Below, piece by piece: positions 36,057-46,462 of a stretch of DNA of 64,000 bases. The translations under genes and the position numbers were made by a program. Position 1 is the first letter of the stretch. The number at the start of each line of letters is the position of its first letter. The notes under the pieces were generated by a model. The model was not told the origin of the DNA. It saw nothing but the letters and a program-made list of their open reading frames with translations, and searched no databases. Source of the DNA: Rhynchopus euleeides (lineage: Eukaryota; Euglenozoa; Diplonemea; Diplonemida; Diplonemidae); the NCBI GenBank assembly GCA_963210315.1, contig OY723240.1:620001-684000 (forward strand), in the 5' to 3' direction.

Positions 36057-36542
36057 TATCTCCCTGAAATAATGTTCTCTCATCAAAATAGCCTAAGTCC
36101 CTGCAAGATAAGAAGATTATTTAATACTCCACCAGCACAACGTTGAAACGTGCAGCGGATTTTTCGAACCCCATAAAGTTAGATTATTTTACAGTAAAAT
36201 AATGTGCAGATTTGTTGTACTGCAGGGACCCCAGATCACGCATAGGTTTACAGTGAAGTAATTTAGATTGTTTCGACCTGCCTAAAGACATTGTTTTATT
36301 TTGGCCGACTTTTATTTTAGGTGATTTCCCCTGTGAGGCAATAATGCCAGCTTTTCTTAACAGCTTGTAAGGAACTTGCGTGAAGGAGAGTCAACATTAT
36401 TTTACCGTCAAATAATCTAACTTTATGGGGTTCGAAAAATCTACTGCACGTTTTCAACGTTGTGCTGGTGGAGGATTAAATAATCTTCTTATCTTGCAGG
36501 GCCGCAGGCTATTTTGATGAGAGAACATTATTTTAGGGAGAT
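36057..36542. repeat. long inverted repeat, about 135-bp arms
   Basis: 36057-36190 and 36405-36542 are inverted copies (words such as TTCGAACCCCATAAAGTTAG) around about 210 bp. Sits at the right end of H. Confidence 0.8.
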
Positions 36543-36599
36543 AAAATATATGTTTATGAAAAATATGTTTGGGGGCCCATGCCTAGGGGGGGGGGGGTA

Positions 36600-37471
36600 G
36601 GGCCAAGGCTGGACAAATGCTGCATTTTAAAAATAAAAAACATAAAATAAAATAAAGTGCAATAAAATGCAGTAAAGTGCAGTAAAATGCAGTAAAGTGC
36701 AATAAAGTGCAGGAGAGCGTGTTGTAGGGGTGGCTCGGCGTGACGGTGGGCAGGATGCTGACCTGCCGTGCCAGGGGACCCTGATCCGCCCACTCTGGCC
36801 AACACAAGGCCACCAAGGCAGTGCCCCCGCCAGGCCCGCCCTGCTGCTGTTCGGCATGCTTGATGCTGCTTCCGAGTGCCGGGGCCAATCAGGCAGCAGG
36901 CGCACCCCAGCACCGCAGGCGCAGCAGGGCGGACCAGCACGGCGGTGTGCGGTGGGCAGTCCACCTTCCTCGGACGTTGTACAGCTGAGCTCTGGCGTAC
37001 GGGTTCTTCACCATCCCGTTCGGGGAGGCTGGACATCAGAGCGGACTGAAAGCACTCAAAGCAGGACTGAAGCCAGGCGGAGGCCGCACCGATCAGGTCC
37101 TGCGAACCCACCGACCCAACATAGGCAGGGCACATCCATCCCGGCCTGCATTCTCTGCCGGAGCCTTGGTGCGTCCCTGTGACCTTCAGGAGAACCTCCG
37201 TGCAGGAGCGGTACTTTTTGCCATCTTCTGCGGGTTTGCGGCTGTCCGCAAACTTGCAGACGTGGCTGCACCTCTGTAAAGTGGGTGTGACTCCAGCATT
37301 TGGCCTGTCCATAGTGGTCCTCCCAGCTGTACGTATGCGAAGCCCAAGGCACCACTAAGGACCATGCACTTTATCCAAAAATCCGGAAAATAAAATACAA
37401 TAAAATGCAGTAAAATGCAGTAAAATAAAGTGCAGTAAAGTGCAGTAAAAATTTGCTGCCAGCCTTGCGGG
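36600..37471. mobile_element. TA-target element I, CAAGGCTGG near termini
   Basis: Left GGGCCAAGGCTGGACAAATG and right, inverted, CCCGCAAGGCTGGCAGCAAA, with TA on both sides. Both arms have TAAAATGCAG/TAAAGTGCAG subterminal repeats. The GC-rich middle has no supported gene. Confidence 0.65.
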
Positions 37472-37473
37472 TA

Positions 37474-38621
37474 GGGGGGGTCAAATGGGGGTGACAAACA
37501 CGATTTTTCAAAAAACCGGCGCAGAGGCCCCAAAGCCCCCGTAAACCCTCCAAACCCCCCCAGATCGGTCCGGAAACCCATCGAACCCCACTTTTCCACC
37601 ATTCCGGGCACCTCAGGTGCCCGAATTGGGGTACCTAAATTTTGTGCCACCGTTTGGTACCGTACAGTGCCACTGTGTGGGAGGTTGGAAAAGAAAATGC
37701 CCCAACACACCACATCTGAGGGTTGCAATGCATGTTGCTTGCCAACCACGTCATCCGGTGGGTGTCAGGCGCTATGTAGGTGGCATTAGCCAGGTCTTCG
37801 ATGTGTTCTGGCTTGTATATATACCTCCCTGCCTGCGGCACAGGCACTGCCTTTGTCCCCCACACCAGCCACAGAGAGCGTATTGTACTCGGTCCACGGT
37901 TGCTGATTCATTGTGATGCGTTGTATCCTCGAGTGAACGTCACACACTAGTGGCACCACCACCCGCCATCCGAGAGCTGTATTGACTTTGCGCGCTTCCG
38001 TTGTATTCACCTCGCCACGCATATTGCACCGTTCAGTACCAGTGCTCTTGGGCCAGGCAAAGTAGACCGCAGCAACTACCAATTCTGGCACAATGGGTAC
38101 CACGACAGCGCACTTCATGTGTTCCCGGAATGTACAGCTCGTGTTGCAACAGTCGTTGTCAACACATCCCGGTTGTGGAGCACTGCTGCACAGGAATCAC
38201 ACGACCATCTGGACTGTTCCGTACCTACAGGCAGCCTCCCGGTGCATGGTGGCAGGGAGGTATATATACAAGCCAGAACACATCGAAGACCTGGCTAATG
38301 CCACCTACATAGCGCCTGACACCCACCGGATGACGTGGTTGGCAAGCAACATGCATTGCAACCCTCAGATGTGGTGTGTTGGGGCATTTTCTTTTCCAAC
38401 CTCCCACACAGTGGCACTGTACGGTACCAAACGGTGGCACAAAATTTAGGTACCCCAATTCGGGCACCTGAGGTGCCCGGAATGGTGGAAAAGTGGGGTT
38501 CGATGGGTTTCCGGACCGATCTGGGGGGGTTTGGAGGGTTTACGGGGGCTTTGGGGCCTCTGCGCCGGTTTTTTGAAAAATCGTGTTTGTCCACGTAAAA
38601 GGGTGGCATTTGACCCCCCCC
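37474..38621. mobile_element. TA-target long-TIR element G2
   Basis: 1,148 bp, same ends and arms as G1, with the central region inverted relative to G1; TA at 37472-37473 and 38622-38623. Confidence 0.88.
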
Positions 38622-38623
38622 TA

Positions 38624-39501
38624 CGGGGCAGAGACCCCGATAAGAATCCGACCCCCTGACCCCACCCGACCCCCGACCCCCGACCCCCTCTTATAAAAGA
38701 CCCCCCCCCCCCCCAATTATCTGGGAAAAACCCTGGGTTTTTCCCGAGGAAACGCGGGTTTCTCCCTCTGTTGCATTGTTTGGACTCCGTGCGGATCGTA
38801 GTGGGGTCACTTTGTTGGTGTAGGTGCCACACAACACCCCTGAAATGCAGAGGTGGTCCTCGTCGAGAATGGGGGTCGGAAACCCGGGGGTCGGAATCGA
38901 TGGGGGTCAGAGGGGGTCGGCCCCCCTCCCGACCCCCCATTGTTCTCGGGGGTCGGAATACGGGGGGTCGGAGGGGTCGGAAGGGGGTCTGAAACTTGGG
39001 GGTCGGAACTTTTGCACTATTTCTCAGGGGTCGGAAAATGGGGGGTTGCAAACTTGGGGGTCGGAGTATGAGGGGTCGGCCCCCCTCCCGACCCCCTCCG
39101 ACCCCCCCACACAGGGTTTGCAAAACCCCGTCCTTTTGAATATTTGGGACTACTGCGGATCGTAGTGGGGTCATTTCGTGGATAGAAGCACCAAGCTTCA
39201 CTCATGAAATGTGGGTCTGGTCCAGGGATGGTCGTGGGAGGAGATGCCTGGGAGGCACACACCATGCCACCCTACTCACCCACCCAGCGGCACCCTCCCC
39301 GACCCCCTCCTCGGGTTTTTCAAATGCCCGTTCTTTTGAATGTTTGGAGTTTGTGCGGATCGCAGTGGAGTCATTTTGGCCATGGGGTGCCTATGAACAC
39401 CCCTTATTGGTGGTCCCCTTTCAGGCAAATTCCTCAAGGCGACCCCCTCGGACCCCCTCCCGACCCCCGACCCCCGACCCCCTCTTATCGGGGTCTATGC
39501 C
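38624..39501. mobile_element. TA-flanked element J, AGACCCCGATAAGA termini
   Basis: Left ...AGAGACCCCGATAAGA and right, inverted, GGCATAGACCCCGATAAGA. It contains a GGGGGTCGGAA-type minisatellite (38870-39110) and three copies of the GCGGATCGTRGTGGGGTCA module. No gene. Confidence 0.6.
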
Positions 39502-39523
39502 TAGGGGGGGGGGGGGGGGGGTA

Positions 39524-40671
39524 GGGGGGGTCAAATGCCACCCTTTTACGTGGACAAACACGATTTTTCAAAAAACCGGCGCAGAGGCCCCAAAGCCCCC
39601 GTAAACCCTCCAAACCCCCCCAGATCGGTCCGGAAACCCATCGAACCCCACTTTTCCACCATTCCGGGCACCTCAGGTGCCCGAATTGGGGTACCTAAAT
39701 TTTGTGCCACCGTTTGGTACCGGACAGTGCCACTGTGTGGGAGGTTGGAAAAGAAAATGCCCCAACACACCACATCTGAGGGTTGCAATGCATGTTGCTT
39801 GCCAACCACGTCATCCGGTGGGTGTCAGGCGCTATGTAGGTGGCATTAGCCAGGTCTTCGATGAGTTCTGGCTTGTATATGTACCTCCCTGCCACCATGC
39901 ACCGGGAGGCTGCCTGTAGGTACGGAACAAGTCCAGATGGTCGTGTGATTCCTGTGCAGCAGTGCTCCACAACCGGGATGTGTTGACAACGACTGTTGCA
40001 ACACGAGCTGTACATTCCGGGAACACACGAAGTGCGCTGTCGTGGTACCCATTGTGCCAGAATTGGTAGTTGCTGCGGTCTACTTTGCCTGGCCCAAGAG
40101 CACTGGTACTGAACGGTGCAATATGCGTGGCGAGGTGAATGCAACGGAAGGGCGCAAAGTCAATACAGCTCTCGGATGGCGGGTGGTGGTGCCACTAGTG
40201 TGTGACGTTCACTCGAGGATACAACGCATCACAATGAATCAGCAACCGTGGACCGAGTACAATACGCTCTCTGTGGCTGGTGTGGGGGACAAAGGCAGTG
40301 CCTGTGCCGCAGGCAGGGAGGTACATATACAAGCCAGAACACATCGAAGACCTGGCTCATGCCACCTACATAGCGCCTGACACCCACCGGATGACGTGGT
40401 TGGCAAGCAACATGCATTGCAACCCTCAGATGTGGTGTGTTGGGGCATTTTCTTTTCCAACCTCCCACACAGTGGCACTGTACGGTACCAAACGGTGGCA
40501 CAAAATTTAGGTACCCCAATTCGGGCACCTGAGGTGCCCGGAATGGTGGAAAAGTGGGGTTCGATGGGTTTCCGGACCGATCTGGGGGGGTTTGGAGGGT
40601 TTACGGGGGCTTTGGGGCCTCTGCGCCGGTTTTTTGAAAAATCGTGTTTGTCACCCCCATTTGACCCCCCC
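39524..40671. mobile_element. TA-target long-TIR element G3
   Basis: 1,148 bp, nearly identical to G1 in the same orientation. An 18-G run lies just left of its TA and a 20-G run just right. Confidence 0.88.
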
Positions 40672-40879
40672 TAGGGGGGGGGGGGGGGGGGGGCTGGCGT
40701 GCAGGGTGCAGGCAGCGCGCGCAAATGCGGCCTGTTTCCGGGTGCCCGCGCGCTGCCGGCGACCGTGCACCCGAGGTGCACGGTTTGGGCTGAATCTGGG
40801 TGACGTACGAGTAGGGCTCCCACCCTGAAAATGGGCTACCTGCGGTCACTCCAGGTACCTGACATCACCCGAAAGTGAC

Positions 40880-41770
40880 CCAAAATCAGCGGGACCCCCT
40901 CCTCGGGTGTTCCGAAACCCCTTTCTTTTGACTATTTGGAATCTGTGCGGATCGTAGTGGGGTCACACTGTGGGTCGAGGTGTCAAGCTTCACCCATGAA
41001 ATGTGGGTCTGATTCAGGGTCTGGTCATAGGAGGCTGGCCCCAGGAGGATGTGACTGGGAGGCAGCCACACCAGCCCACCCACCCAGCGGGACCCCCTCC
41101 TCGGGTATTCCAAAACCCCGTTCTTCTGAACGTTTGGAACTTTTGCGAATCGTAGTGGGGTCACTTTGTGGGTCTAGGAGCCAAACACCGTCCATGAAAT
41201 GTGCCTCTGGTTCAGGGGCTGGTCCTAAGGGAATGTGACTGGGAGGCAGCCACACCCACCCACCCAGCGGGACCCCCTCCACGGGTGTTCCAAAACCCCT
41301 TTCTTTTGAACGTTTGGAATTTGTGCGGATCACAGTGGGGTCACTTTGGTGGTGTGCGAGCCAAGCATCACCCATGAAACACGGGTCTAGTTCAGGGGCT
41401 GGTCAGCGTGGCTGGGAGGCAGTCAGCCCACACCCCACCCCACCCACCCAGTGGGACCCCCTCCTCGGGTGTTCCAAAACCCCTTTCTTTTGAACGTTTG
41501 GAATTTTTGCGGATCACAGTGGGGTCACTTTGGTGGTGTACGAGCCAAGTTTCGCCCATGAAACGTGGGTCTGGTTCAGGGACTGGTCATGGGTGAAGGT
41601 GGCTGGGAGGCAGCCACCTTCACCAGCCCACACCCCACCCCACCTACCCACCCAGCGGGACCCCCCCCTCGGATTTTCCAAAAACCCGTTCTTTGGGATA
41701 TTTGGGATCCGTGCGGATTGTGGTGGGGTCATTTTGGCCATGGGGTGCCTATTGACACCACTTACTGGGA
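40880..41770. repeat. tandem repeat of about 185-200 bp, five degenerate units
   Basis: Units run from CAGCGGGACCCCCTCCTCGG through TTTTGAACGTTTGGAAT and the GCGGATCGTRGTGGGGTCA module to ATGAAACGTGGGTCTGG. Module copies at about 40946, 41143, 41328, 41508 and 41717. Non-coding. Confidence 0.8.
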
Positions 41771-41826
41771 AATGCCAATTGGGTAAAAGTACCCCCCCCT
41801 GTACAGGTACAAGGGGGGGGGGGGTA

Positions 41827-42981
41827 GGGGGGGTCATAAGCCCCCCTAAAAACGTACGAAAACCAAAATTTTCAACATACCATCAGAACCGCCCTAATAC
41901 CTGATCTGACCCGAAAATCCGACCCATACCCCCCCGGAAACTGTCTGGGGCCCACTTGTGACACCTGATACGCACTTTTGTGATGATTTTTTGGGGTCCT
42001 AAAAAATGTACCTCAGTTTCGTACCTTGCCTTTGTACCTGAACCACTCCCGACCGCATTATTTCGTTCTTTGCCTTTTCTGCGGTGGTTCTGGCTCAGGT
42101 GGCACGCATGTTGCCTTCCCCAGTGCCTCGGCAAGGTCTTTCTTGACCTGATTAGTGGGAATGTTGTGTTGTTGCGTCAGCAGAATGAGTTCAGCCACCT
42201 TCTGGGTGTAGTACTTCGATCGCATATGGGTCATTGTGAGTACTTCGTACGCCTGCGAGGCTGCATCGGCATTAGTAGGCAGCGTTGTAGATGCTTTTGC
42301 TTCGTCGATCTTAGCCTGTGAAGGCACGATTGGGATATTGTACGCCCTGAGAGCCGAAGTGGTTATGATTGTGCTGTGTAATTTGCGCCCCGCAGGATAT
42401 GCACACCACGCAGTCTCGACAACACGTATGAGAGTGTACCATGTGGGGACTCAACAAGGTCATTGGATCGGCATCTGCCTGCCGACTCAGCCCCCACACA
42501 GTGCGACCGCAAGGTCGCCAGGGATGTCTCAACGCCAGGGGAATACCCTCCCCTGGCGTTGTACAACCCTACTCTCAACCCTCGGGTCCTCTCCTGGAGG
42601 CGGTGGTGGCGGGCCCGCAACGCTTCGTACTTCCGGTACAGACTGAGGTAGTCTGCCCGGCTGACCCGCTCATTGCTTCCTAGATCATCTGCTGCTCTGG
42701 AGCTGCCATCACTCTCACTGCCCACATCAGTTGGTGTGGGGGTAGGAGCAGGACGAGTGGGAGGAGTAGGAGTGCAGGTGACATCTTTCTTGGCTAGCAA
42801 GGAACGCCGCTTTTCGCACGTGCGTGCAGTTGATGCACCTGAGGTGCCCGGAATGGTGGAAAAGTGGGGTTCGATGGGTTTCCGGACCGATCTGGGGGGG
42901 TTTGGAGGGTTTACGGGGGCTTTGGGGCCTCTGCGCCGGTTTTTTGAAAAATCGTGTTTGTCACCCCCATTTGACCCCCCC
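41827..42981. mobile_element. TA-target element N, GGGGGGGTCATAAG left end, G-type right end
   Basis: The left end differs from G1-G3 internally, while the right 145 bp is G-type (GGTGCCCGGAATGGTGG...), so N may be chimeric or a diverged member. Length (1,155 bp) and TA flanks match the G family. It carries a frameshifted gene on the minus strand. Confidence 0.6.
42058..42800 (-). pseudogene. unrecognised protein gene with one frameshift, inside element N
   Basis: Two overlapping minus-strand frames read as one protein. The first (42800 to about 42450) gives a Thr/Pro-rich start, then DYLSLYRKYEALRARHHRLQ, a helical/coiled-coil-like segment. The second (about 42450 to 42058) continues with RVVETAWCAYPAGRK, an Ala-rich helical part, AELILLTQQHNIPT followed by KKDLAEALG (SAP-like in pattern), and a basic C-terminus QKRQRTK. 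The frame changes near 42450. There is no clear ATG; the 5' side runs into the element end. It may be the element's own DNA-binding protein or a captured host gene. No function can be given. Confidence 0.45.
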
Positions 42982-42983
42982 TA

Positions 42984-44167
42984 GGCATACTTGTACCCCC
43001 ATATGGGGAAGGCCAAAAATATGGGGAAAATATGGGGGGAATATGGGGGGTTTTTCAAGTCCTGTTCCCCCATATTTCCCCCATATGGGGGATATATGGG
43101 GGAAAACCCAGGGGTTCCTCAGGTGGAAGCAGTCAACAAACAGTTCTCTTCGTTCTGCTTTTCACAGGGTGTGAAGTCAGCGACTGACAGGAGACGTCTA
43201 GCACCTTGCAGAGCCATCTCGCATCGTCGCTTTCTGCGGAGAGGAAACGCTCGGCTGAAGTGCTCGAGTCAGACCACAAAAGGTGCTGTGAGAGCGCTGA
43301 CCGCCACTTTCTTCAAGTCTGAGTAGCGGTCATCAGAGCATGCTGTCCAGTAGTCCTGTCTTTGCTGGCAGAACAGTTGCGTCCTGCAGCCAGTCCTTGT
43401 ACTGGCCTTCACAGGTCTCATTCCACCCGGCAGATGCAGCTTGAACATGTCAAGCACTGCCTGGTGACGAGCGTCGACTCCGACTTTTCGGCGCTCGGAG
43501 CGGTCAAAAGTGGCGGAAGCGCCTGACACCCCAGAATGCACTGCTTGTGAATTCCCTTATCTAATAAGGATCCCAGGGGGCAGTTCGCAATCGCAAACAC
43601 ACCAGAGGAGGAGGACAGCGAGTGTGAGAGTGACGTGCCAGACAGGACTTAAAAACACAAGAGTGTGTGTTGTGAGGAGCTGTTAACCCTGAACGCGCTC
43701 TGTGTGTCTGTGCGTATGTGTCCACCACCGCTGCCGCTGTCACTGCGGTGCCCCGCCAAACCGGGAAGCGTTCGCCCTCCGCTGCCGCTGTATCGGCGCA
43801 GGAGAGGAACAGGAGGTCGGTGCGACCCACCTGGGGGATCTTCCAGGGGGGGGCCAGACCTGGCCACACCTGAACGAGCGCGCACCCCCCAGGATAGGAC
43901 TCCTGGAGGATCCCCAACAAGGCATGATGCCGGTTTCGACGCGCACTTCGTGTGTGTGCGTGCATGAGTGGTTTGATGTTCTCCCGTTGCAGCACGAATA
44001 CCCCCATATCCCCCCATATGGGCCCCATATTTCCCCCATATTCCCCCATATTTTACCGGTTTTTCCCCATATTTTCAGCCTTTTTCCCCATATGGGGGCG
44101 GGGTTTTGCGACCCCCCATATTTCCCCCAGATTTAGGGGGTTCCCCATATGGGGGGACAAGTATGCC
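42984..44167. mobile_element. TA-target element M, GGCATACTTGT termini
   Basis: Left GGCATACTTGTACCCCCATA and its near-inverse at the right with TA on both sides, 1,184 bp. Both arms repeat CCCCCATATGGGG words. The GC-balanced interior (43120-43970) has only short frames. The left TA is the right TA of N. Confidence 0.85.
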
Positions 44168-44169
44168 TA

Positions 44170-45101
44170 GGGGGGGGGGGGCCCGGGGGGGGGGGGGGGG
44201 GGGGGGGGGTGTGTGTGCGGGGGGAAACAACAGCCAAAAGTGAAATGAAAAGGGGCGGCACTGAATGATGCTCCTACAGGTTAGGGAGCACGGGCAGGGC
44301 GGGCGGTGGAAGGGGGGAGGGGGTGGGGTGCTTGAGTGTGCGTGTGGGCGGCGTCGTCGTGTGGTGGGGGGGAGGGAGCCGAAGAATAAGTATGGCACGC
44401 GGATTGGATGCGGAGGGAGCGTTACATCCGATGCGACGACCAGCGCCACTTGCAGTCCCATACTTTCATCCGGAGACACTCCCTTCAACACACGCAGGCA
44501 CAGGTAACAGCAGTCGGGGAGGGAGGGCCTCGACAATTCGACCGCAGAGCCAGCCGACGAGTTTCGACGAGTCGTGGCGACTCATCGGAATGCAGACCGA
44601 GACCCTACCACCGCGTCATGTGCATCACATCACACCACACACACATACACAACACGCCCTTGCACCCCCACCACTCGCTGCACGGAATTCTGGCAGATTA
44701 ATGAGCGATTCCGATGCAATGATCGGTTCGCAGAATGAATACTCGAGAGGGATGTGCTGAGGGGGGGGGGGGCGGGGGAAGCAGGGGGTATGGTGGATGA
44801 TGGAACAACGGGCATCCGATCCCACCGCCGCTGCTTCAGTTATCCCAGCTGTGTTGTTCTTTTTTTCTCCACCGTCAGAAGGAGGGGCCTCGAGTATACA
44901 CTGTCATCATTGCCAAAGAATGTTTTGGAGCACGGTTTCAAATGCCGCCCCGATAATGTATTTCTAGGACGTTGCTGGCTGTACTGCGGCCTGCCCTACC
45001 TCATCCTCTGGAGGTGTCGCTCTGGCAGGCGGGGCTGCGGCTCGTGTCACAATTAAAGCTGCGACGCAAAAAAAAAGAGTTTCCCTTTTCTTGATGCTGC
45101 A
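44170..45101. other. right flank of the nest: poly-G tracts, no gene
   Basis: Begins with G runs broken by CCC (44170-44209), the counterpart of the G run at 9454-9467. Further G run at 44760-44771. No supported coding region; sequence identity with the left side resumes at 45102. Confidence 0.5.
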
Positions 45102-45972
45102 GCTTAGCAGGCTTGTGTGAACTATTGTGTTGAGCGAAAAAGCAGAATCGACCAGCGAGGGGACAGAAGGGAGGAAGACATCAACGCACGCCAAATGCAT
45201 GCAATTCAGGGTGGGGTGTGATGTACTTTCAGATACGGTCTCATTTCGTTAACTCTTTTTGATAGAAAGGCGGGGGGGAGGGGGGGTGGGGTGTGGTGTG
45301 AGATGCTGACGAAATGATAACTGTGCCGGATCCAAGAAGTCCTCCTTCAGCATGCTCCCATGCGTCGCAGAGGAATCCGGCAAAAGAAAATAACAAGAAG
45401 GCACCCGAGAAGCGGTGCAGGTTGATCGAGGCATGATCAACAAAAAGACAAGGGCAGGGCCTCAGAAAGGGAATGGTATCAGTGATTTCGTTCTGCTGAC
45501 CTCAGACTGTTTCACATATTTTCGACAGCGACTTGATCACTGACGATTGGAGCGATGAGACACAGCCAGAAGTCAAGGCAAAATGAAGCAGAAAGAACAG
45601 AAGGTGCATGGCAGGGCACCAGTGACACGACCACAATGACGAAGGGAAGACGAGGGTGCGATCTAACCCACCCGCCCACCCGAGCAGCGAACACAGCCGC
45701 CTCGACTCACAGCTGCTGCTGCTGCTGCTGCTGCACGCAACCGCACATGAGAAGACTAAATAAACCGCAATCTCTCAAGAGAGAGGGTGGGGCAAAATAC
45801 ATCTCCTGGCACACACTGCCCTCCTCTCTAACTGTTTAGACTGCCTTGACCGCTTCCGAGCTCATGCAACTCCTGCAGCTGGGATTTACTTTTATCGCGC
45901 ATCCGGTGTGTTGTGAATTGCTGTTGTGTTGAGGAAATCCCAGTACCTCGAGGTGCAGGTATCAAGAGGTAC

Positions 45973-46060
45973 GGGGGCCTTCGCTCTGTGTCAAACTGTG
46001 CCGGTTTGTCTCCTGTTGTTGTGACACGGCACACTTTGCTGCGCTTCTGAGCGAAGGCCC
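45973..46060. mobile_element. GGGGGCCTTCGCT fold-back element
   Basis: 88 bp, ends GGGGGCCTTCGCTCTG and inverse-like AGCGAAGGCCC. Located in the diverged 3' flank of WD40 gene B and absent from copy A, so it may be specific to this copy. Confidence 0.5.
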
Positions 46061-46462
46061 ATAGGTGGTGATCAACAAAAGTTGACTGTTCTTCGAACGC
46101 AGAACACACCCCCACACACACACACAGCCTGGCGGGGGCCTGTGGAGTGTTGCACAAAAAAAGCGGCCCGCGCGGTGAACGTTTCCTGTAGTTTGGCGAC
46201 AACGCAGACAACACATTTGAAGCCACCGCGGTGGAGGGGTTGGTTGAAATAGAAACAAAAAAGAAAGGGTTGGTTATTATGAAAGAACGGCAAAAAAGGG
46301 GGGTGGGGGGGGGGGGGGGGCGTGGCTCAGCGGCGGGGGGGGGGGGGGGATATATATGGGAAGGGGGGAATGCAGAGGTGTCTCGTTCAGCGTTTTGTTC
46401 ACCCTTCCAAACGGCGCTCGCCTGGCCCCAGCCCCCGAGGCTCGGGCCACAGTGCAACCCAA

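Larger units (their letters stand above)
20854..36583. mobile_element. possible 15.7-kb TA-flanked element H carrying 31-bp arrays
   Basis: Left end GGCATAGTGCCCCAAACA and right end, inverted, GGCATGGGCCCCCAAACA agree at about 21 of 25 positions, each next to TA (20852-20853, 36584-36585). Both ends continue into AAATATTTTT-rich subterminal DNA. The interior holds three 31-bp tandem arrays, a cyclase exon fragment and nested fold-back elements, with no visible transposase. The alternative is two unrelated end fragments of one family. Confidence 0.5.
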
